In this document: one piece after another, positions 1 through 11,786 of the stretch
Numbering within the stretch: position 1 is the first letter of the stretch
Layout of the letters: each line of letters starts with the position of its first letter
DNA from: Cornus controversa
Taxonomy: Eukaryota > Streptophyta > Magnoliopsida > Cornales > Cornaceae
Reading direction: 5' to 3'
Assembly (NCBI GenBank): GCA_026545225.1
Contig: CM048848.1
Span: 19,818,806-19,882,805 of the forward strand
Length of the DNA stretch: 64,000 nucleotides
Position numbers and translations under genes: made by a program
The notes under the pieces: generated by a model
The model's input: only the letters and a program-made list of their open reading frames with translations
The model's database searches: none
Told to the model about the DNA's origin: nothing

Positions 1-43
1 GTCTTTCATTTGCTCTTGTAGAACTGGTTGTCATCACTCCTTC

Positions 44-1000
44 CTATACCATAAAAAGATGGTTCACCATTTCCTTCGACCTCTTGCACATGCAACACCA
101 ATTCACCATAATTTGACCCCTTCTCCTGAGGTTATCTATGGTAAGAATCTTGCCTAAGGTAGCTGTCCAAGTAAAGAAGGCCACCTTTAAGGGGGCCTTT
201 GCTCTCCAAATTGCCTTCCAAGGGAAGATGGGACCCGTGAAATCCGTGAGGATTCTATAGAAGGAACGAATCAAAGGTTCCCCTCTTGGAGTCCATCCAT
301 GCCATCTCATCCATCCCCTCCCCCTCAACCATCTAACTATACAAAAGGGCCATAAACTCCGCAATCTCTGTAAGCTCCGAATGCCCTATGAAAGCGCACA
401 TCCCAAGTCAATCTTCCATTATCAAGCTGATAACAGTAGGCAACTAAGGCTTGCCTGTTTGTTGCAATCCTGAATAGTCTAGGGAACTTATGGGCCAAAG
501 ATATTTCCCCACACCAAATGTCCTCCCAAAAATTGATGTCTCCCATTTCTCACCCTAAATCGAATGTGTTTGGAGAACTCATCCCAACCTTTCCGAATAC
601 ATTTCCAAACCCCCACCCCGACAAGAAAGTTCATCTCCGTAGATTGCCAACCACCAACTCCTTCCCCACTCCGACTAACAACAACCCTCCTCCACAATCT
701 GGATCTCTCAACTCCGAAACACCAAAGCCATTTGCCCAATAACGCCTTATTGAACAAATCCAACCTCCTTATTCCCAATCCCCCTTTCTGAATTGGGGTA
801 CACACCTTCCCTCAGCTCACCAAGTGGAATTTGAACTCATCCCCTAAACCTCCCCACAAAAACTTACTTTGAATCCTCTCTAGCCTCCTTGTAACTGACA
901 TTGGCATAAAAAATAAGTACATGAAATATGTTGGAAGATTCGAAAGAGTGCTCTTCATAGAGTAATTCGCCCTCCTTTCGATAGATACTGTTTCTTTCAA
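44..1000 (-). pseudogene. LINE ORF2 C-terminal region with zf-RVT segment, broken
   Basis: Segment 1000-812 reads [14 protein letters not shown], 805-488 reads PIQKGGLGIRRLDLFNKALLGKWLW, and 364-44 reads FPWKAIWRAKAPLKVAFFTW with CCMCKRSKEMVNHLF. These are the conserved post-RT and zf-RVT blocks of plant non-LTR ORF2. They lie in different frames, with frameshifts between segments. + strand ORFs over the same interval are shadows. Confidence 0.88.
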
Positions 1001-1130
1001 CCGGCAAGCCTCCTCTCAAACTGCTCTATCACTGGATCCCAAACGGAAACCATCCTCGATGAAGCTCCCAACGGCATCCCCAAATAAGAGGTCGGAAATG
1101 ACCAACTCCGCAACCAAGAATGTTATCAAA

Positions 1131-2232
1131 CTAGTGAATGTCCTCTATTGTCCCGACTAGCATCAACTCGCTCTTGCCGATATTAATTTTCAAGCCAGAC
1201 ACTGCCTGAAAGCATATCAAAATGTATTTTAAATGCCTCAACTGATTTCGCATCACATAAGACAATGGTATCATCTGCATAGAGAAATGTGACACCACTA
1301 GATGATTAGGCTCTCTCCCTACTAGAAAACCTTTGATAATCCCTAAATCCTCCGCCCTCTTCATCATCCTACTAAAAGCTTCCATGCAGATGATAAACAG
1401 GAAAGAAGAGATTGGATCACCCTACCTCAGGCCCAAGAACTAGGAAAGAAACCAGCTAGGGATCCATTATCCTCTCTAATAAATACGGCAAAAAAAATCC
1501 CAGCTCACATGATTATATGACTTTTCAATGTCCAACTTGCATACAATTCTGGGCATGCCACTTCTAATCCTAGTCTCCACACACTCACTAGCAATCAGTA
1601 CTAAATACAAAATTTGTCTACCTCCCACAAAAGAATTCTGAGTGTCTAAGATCACCACATCCAAAACCTTCCTTAACTGATTAGTTAGAATTTTAGCAAA
1701 AAGCTTGTAGATAACACCCACCAAGCTAATTGGCTTAAAATCCTTAGCATCAATAGCTCTACCCTTCTTTGGGATAAAGGCGATAAAGGATGCATATAGA
1801 CTCCTCTCGACATACCCTGATGAGTAGAACTCGCTAAGGGCCTCCATCACTTCAGCCTTAATTACTTCCCTGATGCATGAAAGCTATTGTGAAGCCATCA
1901 AGCTCGGGAGCTTTGTCCCCGGCACAACTCCTCAAAGCCTCCACCACCTCCTCCTCCTCAAAGGGCCTCCCCACCCAAACCCTGTCCTCCTTTGATATAC
2001 CTGTGAACTCAAGACCACCAAGCAGAGGCCTGTGCCTAGTGGTTTCTGAATAAAGCTGCTGATAATAAGTCACAATCCCTCTTTGAATATCTTTTGCTTT
2101 AGTTAGCAAGTTCCCATCAATGCGGATCCTATCTATATGGTTTCCCCTTCTGTGAGCATTCGCAAGTCTACGGAAGAATTTAAACCACAGAGCTCTGGAC
2201 TTCTGTCTCCAGAAAATTTTCTCCATCACCAT
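1131..2232 (-). pseudogene. LINE ORF2 reverse transcriptase domain, broken
   Basis: Segment 2232-1858 carries the pre-RT region and ends in DKAPELDGFTIAF, a degraded form of the family KAPGPDGF block. Segment 1850-1476 carries SFIAFIPKKG, DFKPISLVGVIYKLFAKIL, QNSFVGGRQI and CKLDIEKSYNHVSW, the fingers and palm-A region; the usual KAYD motif is altered to KSYN. The catalytic YADD box is readable at about 1267-1290 but in another frame from the flanking ORF (1385-1131), so a frameshift sits beside it. 1131-1385 holds the thumb start with VSGLKINIGKSELM. In an active element this copies the LINE RNA into DNA at the target site. Confidence 0.9.
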
Positions 2233-2390
2233 AATCTCCCCAAACTCGCCCTTGCACTCCTCCCTCCTGCATAGCTTTACGCCAATTCAGGTTACCGAAG
2301 ACCTCCTTGTTCCACTTTTTAATATCTTCTTTCAGCCACTTTAGTTTGTGCGCCAAACGAAAGCTTGGGTTACCCTGCAATAATAACTTA

Positions 2391-2606
2391 CTCACCAATT
2401 TTGAACTCTATCATTGAAACCCTCCGCTTTTAACCATATGTTCTCAAACTGGAATAGAGATCGCCCTCTACTCAACCCCCCACAATCCAAAATACTGGCT
2501 CACCAATTTTGAACTCTATCCTTGAAGCCCTTCACTTTTAACCACATGTTCTTAAACTGGAAAGGAGATCGCCCTCTACTCAACCCCCCACAATCCAAAA
2601 TAATGG
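2391..2606. repeat. 108-bp tandem duplication inside the LINE
   Basis: A unit starting CTCACCAATTTTGAACTCTA occurs at 2391 and again at 2499, period 108 bp, with a few substitutions between copies. It lies between endonuclease and reverse transcriptase and is one of the changes that disrupt the ORF. Confidence 0.85.
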
Positions 2607-2760
2607 GAATGTGATCTGACACCGATCTAGCCAAAGCTACTTGCGCCACCTTCGGAAACTTCTCCTCCAAATCACCGGAGATTAAAAATTTGCCAGCCGA
2701 GAGAGTGTAGGATGACCTCTGCTACTAGACCAAGTATATTGAGCACCTTCCATCAGGAGG

Positions 2761-3255
2761 TCAATGAATTATCTCGTTAAAGTCTCCTCCCACACACCAC
2801 GGGCCCGACCAACTCAATTTGACAGACTCCAACTCCCCGCACAACCCTCTCCTCTCCACATCCCCTACTGGTCCATACATCCCTGAGAAAATCAAGTAGG
2901 ACCCATCCTCCTCTAAAGAAAACATAAGAGAGATTGAAGACCTCCCTTTCCACATATCAACTTTTGATACCCATCTCTTATCCCAAAGAACCACCATACC
3001 CCCCAACGTCCTTACTGCTTAAAGAGCCTCCCATTTAATGAATCTACCTCCCCATAGACTCCTCATCAACCCATCCGTCACAACTGCCATCTTAGATTTT
3101 TGCAAGTAGACAACATATGCCTTCCACCTACGGATCAAGGACTTCACCACTCTCCTTTTGTCCAGGTCATTCTTCTTAAACACACCAATTCTTCCCCCCC
3201 CCCTCCCTCCTACCTCCACTACTCCTCTTGATCCTCCCACCATTCCTCCCATCAT
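2761..3255 (-). pseudogene. LINE ORF2 endonuclease domain (APE-type), broken
   Basis: The first part (3255-3019) reads RRVVKSLIRRWKAYVVYLQK and then LMRSLWGGRFIKWEA, which matches the start of plant L1 ORF2, where the family usually has a CLQET-type catalytic motif. The second part (3006-2761) reads GGMVVLWDKRW, FSGMYGPV and WCVGGDFNEI, the central and GDFN blocks of APE-type endonucleases. The two parts are in different frames, so at least one frameshift lies near 3010. In the LQET-type motif the catalytic Glu position reads Lys (LQKSK). In a live element this domain nicks target DNA to prime reverse transcription. Confidence 0.85.
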
Positions 3256-3320
3256 AGTTCACATAGGAAATCAAGTTCCTGAGTTCTCTTTCCCCCTTCC
3301 AAGATGAACTCTTCTTGTGA

Positions 3321-3807
3321 TTAGTTTGATCCCACCCGTGCTTGAGAGAACGTAAGGTTACGTTTCAAAGGTCTAGCCCGTCCTCCGTCCTCCCTAGGAA
3401 CAGTGAGACCCATCAACTCTCCCATTTCCTCAACACTTATCACAATTCTGGCCCATTCTTCAGTCCTTTCTAAGTTTCCAAACTCTCTGTCAAACCTTCC
3501 AACCAAACAGGCATGTAGCATTGCTCTCCTCCTCTCGGTATTCCTTTCAGCCACTCGGAACACATGTACTCTCTCTATTACCACGCCTTCCACTTCGTCG
3601 GAGATGGAAAGGCTGGGAAGCCTCACCACATCGAATGGATCTCCTCTCTCCCTCAAAGAATCGATTCATGGCAGTATCGATTAATGATTCACGTACTAGA
3701 ACATTCAGCTGCCAAGGAACCAATATCAATGGCTGGTTGAGCCTAAAACGGAAGGCACGGCGGAAGAGCAACAAGGAGTAACCTATCACACAGCTCAAAC
3801 TAAGCAC
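3321..3807 (-). pseudogene. Probable LINE ORF1 remnant
   Basis: Two overlapping minus-strand frames carry protein-like sequence just upstream of ORF2: 3807-3547 (RFRLNQPLILVPWQLNVLV) and 3656-3321 (MLHACLVGRFDREFGNLE). The second resembles the CLVGRF/W block of the DUF4283 nucleic-acid-binding domain found in plant L1 ORF1 proteins. The position 5' of ORF2 supports this. The frame changes between the two, so it is broken. An ORF1 assignment is inferred mainly from position; a captured host fragment is the alternative. Confidence 0.5.
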
Positions 3808-5040
3808 TCAAAGGGAAAGGCCATATGATCAAATAAAATATGGTCTAAGGGCCAGTTCGGCGGTCTTTTCTGTATACCCATCACCATCTTCGGAGTGTGA
3901 AAGGGCAGTTAATAGAAGGTGTCTCGATGCAAAATGGAATGGATCTCGCTGCTCCCGGCATGAAGAAAATATCTCATTTGAACATCTCAGACAGCCACCG
4001 AGTCCGGAAAACTAAGCGTGAGTGGATAAGGTGCTTCACCCTTTTAGTCTTAACTCTTCGTCAGTTCCGCTTCGAAGGAAAGTAGGGCTACAATAATGTG
4101 GCACGTTTAAATAACTATACTTTTCCTTGTGATAGTTTACATCATAGTAGATAAGTTCTCTTTAGATTATTTAAGTCTACACTTCATCACTAGTAGATAA
4201 GTATTCTCCCTGATCCTTAAATAAACTATAGTAAGATTTTCTACACTTCGATTTGCCGGTTATTGATGATTCGGAAAAGAGAGAATTGAATCTAGAAAAG
4301 ACTTGTCTGCTGCTTAGCTGGTCTTTTCTCTTTAAAGTCGGAAACTTTCTTCTTTCTTTTGACGGGCCTGGGATTCACTTTTTTGCTTCCCACTCCTTTA
4401 GGGCGGGAGTGAGAACCTAGCACAAACTTCCTAAACTACTTCACTTGTTTGCTGCTCCACTAGGAGAGCCTGTTGTTACTTGCCTTCGAAACTGTAGATG
4501 CCTGTTTGTACTCTTTCCCTTTGCTTGATCGTCGTTTTTGATGGAGAACAGTTTGAGTTTGATATTGCTTATGGTATTGGTGTTATTGCTTTATCAGGCG
4601 ATTTGCCCTCAGTTATAATAATAGCTTTAGTTGAGTGCGGCACGTAGCATATGCTTTTCTGGACAAATAATCTCTCTCTCTTTATCTTTATAAAGGTATT
4701 TCAAGGAGAGCTCTTCTTTTGTCCTCTCTTGTTTCTAGTAGGAGGATACCTTCTTTGCTGTATTTCCTGAAGGAAGGCTAACTATATGCTTAACTTGCCC
4801 ACCCACGTTGTTTTAGTTGATTCCCCCCTCTTTTGATTCTCGGTGTGTTTGATGGATCCAGCTCCATTGTTGAAGACCGGCCGATTGTTGAATTGGTTTC
4901 TGAATTACTTAAGAAAATGATTTCTATGCTTGGAAGGTCAATTCTAAGGGGAGGAACTTGCACTTTCAGTTCCCCCATTATTCTTAGTCCTATGTAGCCA
5001 CCTTTATGAAGCATCACGAAAGTCGGTTCATTAAAACTAG
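3808..5040. other. Unassigned interval; composition unlike the surrounding AT-rich DNA
   Basis: No gene, tRNA or rRNA was recognised. Base composition is higher in GC than the nearby array, and short inverted motifs occur (for example CCCACTCCTTTAGGGCGGGAGTGAG near 4388). This style of sequence is common in plant mitochondrial non-coding DNA, and a mitovirus fossil follows directly, so nuclear mitochondrial DNA is possible but unproven. Small ORFs at 3897-4085 and 4790-5017 have no recognisable features. Confidence 0.35.
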
Positions 5041-7110
5041 AGTAACAGTGTTCAATCTGGCCTTTCTTTTAGACCGCTTTTTTTTTATTATTCATTCAGC
5101 TGAGCCTTCAGTCTTCTACTCTATGATTCCTTTGGAAGCCCTTGGTTGTGTTAGACCATAGGGCTCTACTAAGAAGTTTGTAGCTTTCGGTGCACCAGGT
5201 TGCCCAAAGAGCCTTCCACCAGAGGAGACCACCCAGGCACTTGAGACTTTGTCATAGACTTTCAACATTAAACTGAACCTAATCAGTTCCTATGACCAAT
5301 TAGGCCGTCGTTTTCCAGTCTACCTCTACAACAGGGGCATCAAAGAAATCTTCTAGTTTCACGTCCACAGAAAGTGCAGTAAAATACCACCTGCAATATT
5401 GGAGCAACTGTTCCATCCATTCCAAGAAATAAGACAGACCTGAAGATCTTTTTCACTCTGCAGGCACTCCTTAGGTTTCATATCACGCTGCATCCAGTCT
5501 ATGAGATGTCCCAACCACCACTCGAATGGATAACCACTATCTTGATTGGGCTTTTGAGATATGGCTTTTAGACGTCATAACCGACGAGGACCATTTTGTT
5601 ATTGCCTTATAGCCTGAACCACTGATCCTGGCTAACGTAGTAAACTGAAAGGGTACTTACTTTGAATGGCCATGACACCAAATGGATGTGCATACGCAGA
5701 TAATGTCTTCACATACACAGGACTAATGTACACCGTTCCGAACACAGAAGCGCTTAACAAACCAAAAGGCACCTATAGTGACAGCTATTTCTGTCAGCGA
5801 AATATAAACTTTCAGTTCTCCCAGTTTACTCTCATAGAGTTCAGCTACCTTCTAATCCCCGATGACTACGTCATCACCTAATATCGCATACCTAGTAAAC
5901 CGCTTTCCGGGATACGCTAATTCAGCACAATACCACGCCAACATGTGGTGTGATAACGCAAAGAGGGGCCAGCCAGGATGAGTAAGATCCTAGCGGTTGC
6001 CCAGCAGTCAATGTAAGCTGTGACGACCTCGTAAAACAACGTCATACACATTGGAGCCAAGACATAACCAGACCTGCATTAGACTAAATAAGAAGTCGGT
6101 GGCAGACTTCAAATCAAAACTCAATTCTGGCACCCAACCAGATTAGTCAGAGGTGCAATCTGATCAAATGTACCATCATTAGGGATGATGGCCGATAGAG
6201 CCCCAGTCATGATATGGTTTTAATAGATGCTGTTTGACATAGTTTCCTATGGCACCTCCTTTGACCTCCCCCTTCTAACGGCATACCTAGTTTCCTGCAA
6301 TAGTACACGCACCTCTCAAACCAGTGAGAATTTGTCCACTCTCTATTGGCTGGATCAAGGGCAAACCTTGTAAACTTATTCCATGGAACTCTAGTGCTGA
6401 ACTGCTCACCATAAGAATGTTCATGCAGTAGGAGAGCGAGCGGTATAAGCAGGCGAACATCTCTAGAACCAAGGATGTAAACACACTTGATTCCTAACAA
6501 TAGGCCTGTAGTTTAGGCTGGTCAGGGACACTCTCCGACCACATCTCCCGCATTAACCTATCACTAGGTAGGGATTTCCAGGTAGGTACCCACTGCATCC
6601 CTTGATGCACAGGAATCTTACAGGGAAAGTCTCGAAAATTGCACTTTCTTATCTTTGGACAAAAGACGACCAAGGTCTGTTGTGTTGGCTTTAACATACT
6701 CTTAGGCTTTACAGCCACAATCATTTAGAGAAACCAAAGAGATAGAAGTCAAACCTCACCAATTAATTAATCTGCCTTCTCATCCCGTCTCCGGATCATC
6801 TGTCAATGAAAACAGGGACACTCTCCGACCACATCTCCCGCATTAACCTATCACTAGGTAGGGATTTCCAGGTAGGTACCCACTGCATCCCTTGATGCAC
6901 AGGAATCTTACAGGGAAAGTCTCGAAAAGTGCACTTTCTTATCTTTGGACAAAAGACGACCAAGGTCTGTTGTGTTGGCTTTAACATACTCTTAGGCTTT
7001 ACAGCCACAATCATTTTAGAGAAACCAAAGAGATGGAAGTCAAACCTCACCAATTAATTAATCTGCCTTCTCATCCCGTCTCCGGATCATCTGTCAATGA
7101 AAGGCCTTGG
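5040..7110 (-). other. Endogenous mitovirus RNA-dependent RNA polymerase fossil (Mitoviridae)
   Basis: The minus strand retains recognisable palm motifs A, B and C of a mitovirus RdRp, in the right order, between about 6170 and 5800, including a GDD core at motif C. Flanking segments (N-terminal side about 6200-7100, C-terminal side about 5450-5750) look like the rest of the same protein. It is an old, broken copy with several interruptions and an internal duplication. Mitoviruses replicate in mitochondria and encode only this polymerase; fossils of them are known in plant mitochondrial and nuclear genomes. Outer limits are approximate. Confidence 0.75.
6523..7103. repeat. 290-bp tandem duplication within the mitovirus-like region
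   Basis: The block starting CAGGGACACTCTCCGACCAC at 6523 recurs at 6813, nearly identical for its whole 290 bp. The two copies differ by only a few bases, so the duplication is much younger than the fossil around it. Confidence 0.9.
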
Positions 7111-7530
7111 ATACCCAGTTTTCGTTAGAGAGAGAAAGACTGGTAAACGTGACGGCGGAGAGAGCTCCCCTGCACCATGGGCCACTTAAAGTGACATAGT
7201 GCAATGCTTCAAATATAGCGAAGCAAAGGGGAACCCTGACATCTGACTAAACCAATCATTGACTTACTGAAGAGGTACGCTGCCACACAACACTCCTATG
7301 ACAAACCATCAAAGATAACCATAGAAAGTTGATTGCAAAGCCCCCTGCCACCGCAACTGAATTTTGACATATGCTTCCCTCCTTAATAATTAATCCATTG
7401 CCAACAACAGCCTTTTCGGGAGTTGGAGAAGAGTAAGCAGCAATTGCAAACTTCTCTAGACGGAACCCCTCAAGGGGACCGGGGAATGGCACTTGATGAC
7501 AAATCTAGCAGTGTAGAGACATGCAATTTA
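7111..7530. other. Unassigned interval between mitovirus fossil and AT-rich array
   Basis: The minus strand has a 78-residue open frame (7492-7256) with no family I recognise. It could be the outer edge of the mitovirus insertion or of an organellar fragment. The AT-rich array begins just after it. Confidence 0.3.
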
Positions 7531-8040
7531 GGATTTATTATTAGTTACATAGTATGTTAATTACATAGTTTGTTTGGGGTTTGGAGATTTGAGTTTTCGT
7601 GTTTCGGGTTCTAGGTTTGATGTTTAGGAGTCGGAGTTTCGGTTCGGCTTTAGTTTAGTTTATTATTTATGTTAAATATTTTTTAATTCATAATAAATTA
7701 CTATTTATGATACATATTGATTATTAATTATATAGATTATATAGTTTGTTAAATAAATTATTATTTAAGCTACATGGTTCCTTATTAGTTAGATAGTTAG
7801 TTTAATAATTTATTATTTATGCTTCATAGTTCTTTATTAGTTATTTAGTCTATTAAATAAGTTATTATTTATGCTACATATTTTATTATTAGTTACATAG
7901 TTTGTTTAATAAATTATTATTTATTATTAGTTGCATAGTCTTTTAATTACATAGTTTGTTTGGGTTTGGGGATTTGGGTTTTTCTCTTACGGGTTTTAGA
8001 TTACGGGTCTCGGATTCGGAGTTCCGGTTCAACTTTAGGA
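7531..8040. repeat. Detached block of the AT-rich array
   Basis: This block has the same building blocks as the main array: AAATTATTATTTATGCTACAT-type AT modules and two G-rich boxes ending in GTTCGGCTTTAG or GTTCAACTTTAG. It is separated from the main array by about 4.7 kb of unrelated sequence. Confidence 0.85.
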
Positions 8041-8574
8041 TGATGTTGTTCAATATGAAATTCTATTTCCACTGATGGTTTTTACTATTTCCACAATTTC
8101 GTCCCTTCTGGAAGAATCAAAATTCTGGTAATAGTATCTCAATAGATCCTTGGGACCACACCATGATTAGGTGTTTAGGGTAGTAAATAGAACTCTCGTA
8201 ATGAATATATGTGTGTATGCATGTGAATGTGACTAAATAAGCACAAGTTTTTCTTGAATGTGTTTAAAATGCAAGATTTTTTAGTAAGATGAGGAAAGTA
8301 TGGTTTGTACCTTCCACTGGTTGTTCATGTTGTCCCACAATTTATCACACATTGAGACTGGTCCAATTCTCTATCTACTAGTCGTGTTTATTCGTGTGCA
8401 CATTTATGAAATATGGTCCCTTTCACAAAGAGGTGGGTGGGTGGGTGGGTGCTTTCTAATCAAACACGCCTATTTTAGAATTGTTGTGCTTCTCCCATTA
8501 AATTACACTACTGATGTCAAATGGGTGCATACCTACACCATGTATTAGTGAATTCTGGAAACTAACACTGGTTT
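8041..8574. other. No gene seen; probably non-coding flank of the FORKED-like pseudogene
   Basis: The sequence is AT-rich, with no repeat of the array and a short GGGTGGGTGGGTGGGTG run near 8434. It ends in TTTGTGTTGCAG just before the coding-like part of the next pseudogene, as expected of an intron with a 3' splice site. Confidence 0.4.
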
Positions 8575-9533
8575 GTGTTGCAGTTTTGTCGATTGAACAA
8601 CCAATTGAACACCGAGTACAGAAGTGGAGCCACTGGTGGTGGAGAGAAGACTGTTGGGAGGTGGTTGAAGGATAGGAAGGAGAAGAAGAAAGAGGAGACA
8701 AGAGCTCAAAATGCCCAGCTCCAAGCTGCCGTTTCAGTTGCTGGGGTTGCTGCCGCAGTGGCTGCCATTGCTGCTGCTACTGCTGCCTCGGGTCAGGGAA
8801 GGATGAATAGATGGCTAAAACTAATATGGCTGTTGCTCTGCAGCTACGTTGGTCGCAGCTCAGTGTGTGGAAGCTGCCGAGACCATGGGGGCTGAGCGTG
8901 ATCACCTTGCTTCTGTAGTTAGTTCTGCAGTTAATGTACGTTCAGCTGGGGATATCATGACATTGACAGCTGCAGCTGCAACATGTATGCCAATTATTGC
9001 AAATGTAGCTCTCAATTGCTCCCTTCAAATGTAGTTTAGTAAGATTGAACACTTTACCAATGTTTTGATTCATAGGTCTTGTATTGTTGTTTGTGTTAGT
9101 TGACAACTTTATCTGGTATTCATGAAATGTACCTAATGAAACGGTTCAGTGGGGTGGTTGGGTTGTAGCACTGTGTGGGCAGTAACATTGAAAGCAAGAG
9201 CATTAAAAGAGGTATGGAATATAGCAGCGGTGATTCCAGTGGAGAAAGGAATGGGTGTTGGTAGCAATGGTAGTTCAAATGGGAGTCACAGTGGTGAGCT
9301 TGTTCCAGAAGAGAATTTCCTAGGCATATGCAGTCGAGAACTACTTGCCCGAGGTTGTGAGCTCTTTAAGCGGACTCGCAAAGGTATACATTTAATTTTT
9401 AATCCATTTCAGAGTATCTAAGCATAGCTATTACTTGAACAAATTTGTTTACATACTATTGATTTGATTAAATGCCATTTGGTTTATGCAGGTGATCTTC
9501 ATTCAATAGTAGTTTCTGTTTCTATCAACAGGA
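8575..9533 (+). pseudogene. FORKED-like / VAN3-binding protein (DUF828) fragment, copy 1
   Basis: The translation reads [20 protein letters not shown], then an Ala-rich helix [20 protein letters not shown], then (frame-shifted) [10 protein letters not shown] and [20 protein letters not shown]. This is the auxin-canalisation domain of the FORKED1-like/VAN3-binding family, which acts with ARF-GAPs in vesicle traffic and PIN localisation in leaf veins. Later exon pieces hold [20 protein letters not shown] (9183 onward) and [19 protein letters not shown], with a donor-like GGTATAC and an acceptor-like TTTATGCAG around the intron at 9385-9491. Both the N-terminus and the C-terminal PH domain are absent. 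There is a frameshift after AATAASG. It is a dead partial gene, the first of two tandem copies. Confidence 0.85.
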
Positions 9534-10415
9534 TGGTTTAAGGTTAGGAAGGGAAGAAGAAAGAGGAGACAAGAGCTCAAAATGCCCAGCTCCATGCTGC
9601 CGTTTCAGTTGCTGGGGTTGCTGCTGCTGTGGCTGCCATTGCTGCTGCTACTGTTGCCTCATCTGGGTCAGGGAAGGACGAGCAGATGGCTAAAACTGAT
9701 ATGGCTGTTGCTTCTGCTGCTATGTTGGTCGCAGCTCAGTGTGTGGAAGCTGCCGAGGCCATGGGGGCTGAGCGTGATCACCTTGCTTCTGTAGTTAGTT
9801 CTGCAGTTAATGTACATTCAGCTGGGGATATCATGGCATTGACAGTAGCAGCCGCAACAGGTATGCCAATTATCGCCAATGTAGCTCTCAAATTTCATTC
9901 TTCAAATGTAGTTTAGTAAGATTGAACACTTTACCGATGTTTTGATTCATAGGTCTTGTATTGTTGTTTATGTTAGTTGACAATTTATCTGGTATTCATG
10001 AAATGTACCTAATCAAACGGTTCGGTGGGGTGGTTGGGTTGTAGCATTGGGTGGGGCAGCAACATTGAAAGCAAGAGCATTAAAAGAGGTATGGAATATA
10101 GCAGCGGTGATTCTGGTGGAGAAAGGAATGGGTGCTGGTGGTGGTAGCAATGGTAGTTCAAATGGGAGTTAGTGGTGAGCTTGTACCAGAAGAGAATTTC
10201 CTTGGCATATGCAGTCGAGAACTACTTGCCCGAGGTTGTGAGCTCCTTAAGCGGACTTGCAAAGGTATACATTAAATTTTTAATCCATGTCAGAGTATCT
10301 AAGCATAGCTATTACTTGAAAAAATTTGTTTACATACTATTGATTTGATTAAATGTCATTTGGTTTATGAAGGTGATCTTCATTGGAAAGTAGTTTCTGT
10401 TGACAGGATGGGTTA
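9534..10415 (+). pseudogene. FORKED-like / VAN3-binding protein (DUF828) fragment, copy 2
   Basis: This copy starts directly where copy 1 ends, offset 871 bp from it, and includes the same exon-intron arrangement. 9629-9916 reads [60 protein letters not shown]; the next exon (about 10047) reads [20 protein letters not shown] and then [16 protein letters not shown]. It keeps the Ser-Gly-Lys-Asp segment that copy 1 has lost. Small indels in the Gly/Ser-rich stretch near 10160 break the frame. It ends abruptly after GDLHWKVVSV-like sequence at about 10400, with no PH domain. Confidence 0.85.
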
Positions 10416-11786
10416 GGTGTCTTTTACTTCAGTTCAACCCAACATTTTATAGTTGAGAAAACAGAGGGAAAGAAAAGAGCATTATATTTAACTCTTTTGT
10501 TGCTTTAGTTTTCCCAAGAAAATGAAGAACTATGTTTAATAAATTTTAGCTTGCTAATTTCAGCAGAGTATTTTATTTGATCCTGATTCCTGACAATGAA
10601 TTACTAATATCCCGAATTTTCTTCTCTACGATACCTTTTTCAAAGCTGTTACAAATGGGAATGAAATTTAGAGCTCAATTTTGAAATACATTTTTGGTTT
10701 CATTACGTGGGATTGTGTTTTGGTTAAAATTTTAAAGGTAATGTGATGATGCGTCATAGTTAGGGATCTCAACTGCCCTTTTCTGGCTGAAATTGTTAAG
10801 TAATAAACTAACAGTTAGTTTAGCACGTTATAAATATTTTTCTTAATTCTTTTTCATACATTCATACACAAACTACTGTCACTCTCTAGCTCACACATAC
10901 TAACTTAAATGTATGTGTCCATGTGATTGTCAGGCACTTATTTGACTTGTAGTTTGTCTTACATGTTTTTTTAACTTAATTTCAAAATATTTTGAATGCG
11001 ATTTGAAATGATTTTGTGAGATATATCTATTTTTAGAATTTATACCAAAGCATTATGACAAAAATAATAATAATTGGGAAGATGGAATGAGTAATACATT
11101 ATCCTTTCCCAAATAGTTGGGAATGGAAATTGTGCTTAGCCATTTTTTATGCCCTTATTTTTTGTGTTATAAATAATTGAGATATATGTTCTTACTATAA
11201 AGTTTTATTTTTTTCAGGTTTTCTGAGGGTGAAAAAAGATTGAAAAGGAAACAGAATTAACACGTGGGTGAAAAAAAAACGTGTGTTTTGAGTTCAGTTG
11301 CAAAAAACAAGAGGAAAAAAAAAAGGTTGAGAAGAAATATGAAAGAGTGGAGATGAGATGGAAAAAATTAAAAGAAGGGTTAAAACATCAATTAGAAAAA
11401 ATGTGGAAGAGAGAGAGTTTATGAAAAAAAGAGAGGAAAAGAAGTGTGATGCTATTGGTGAAAATCTACAATGCATCGATCTTGCTCATTGTTATCCTAT
11501 TAGGTATGATGTCATGGTATCTTATTCTCTCTTGCACACCTACAATCCAGTTACCTTCTTTAATATAATGTGTTATTTTATTTATAAAATTTTATTTTTC
11601 TTAATATTATGTGTTATATTATTTATGAAAATTTATTTTATATATTAACTAATTATACATGTTTAATTATATTTATTATCATAATCATTATTCTTTTTGT
11701 TTTCTCATATGAATTGAATCTCATATATAAACTATGTTGTTTTGAATCAATTGATTACGTTACAATCATACATGGGCCATAATTTT
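10416..11786. other. No gene recognised
   Basis: AT-rich, low-complexity sequence with A-rich runs at 11230-11440. The open frames at 11294-11476 (minus) and 11358-11648 (plus) are Lys/Ser/Phe-rich products of that composition and show no domain. The interval may be intron or 3' flank of the FORKED-like copies. Confidence 0.4.

Larger units (their letters stand above)
1..3260 (-). mobile_element. L1-type LINE remnant, ORF2 region; 3' end beyond the window
   Basis: The minus strand reads, from high to low coordinates, endonuclease, reverse transcriptase and C-terminal zinc-binding segments in the normal order of plant L1 ORF2. The reading frame is broken many times, so this is a dead copy. 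The 3' UTR and A-tail are not in the window. The likely ORF1 lies just upstream at 3321-3807. Family level (plant L1) is clear from the conserved blocks; lineage is not determined. Confidence 0.9.

Noticed and set aside
518-805. + strand ORFs with Pro/Thr-rich products
   Set aside because: They are antisense shadows of the LINE C-terminal region.
9582-9794. Leu-rich ORF in the FORKED-like copy 2
   Set aside because: Out-of-frame shadow of the Ala-rich DUF828 helix.
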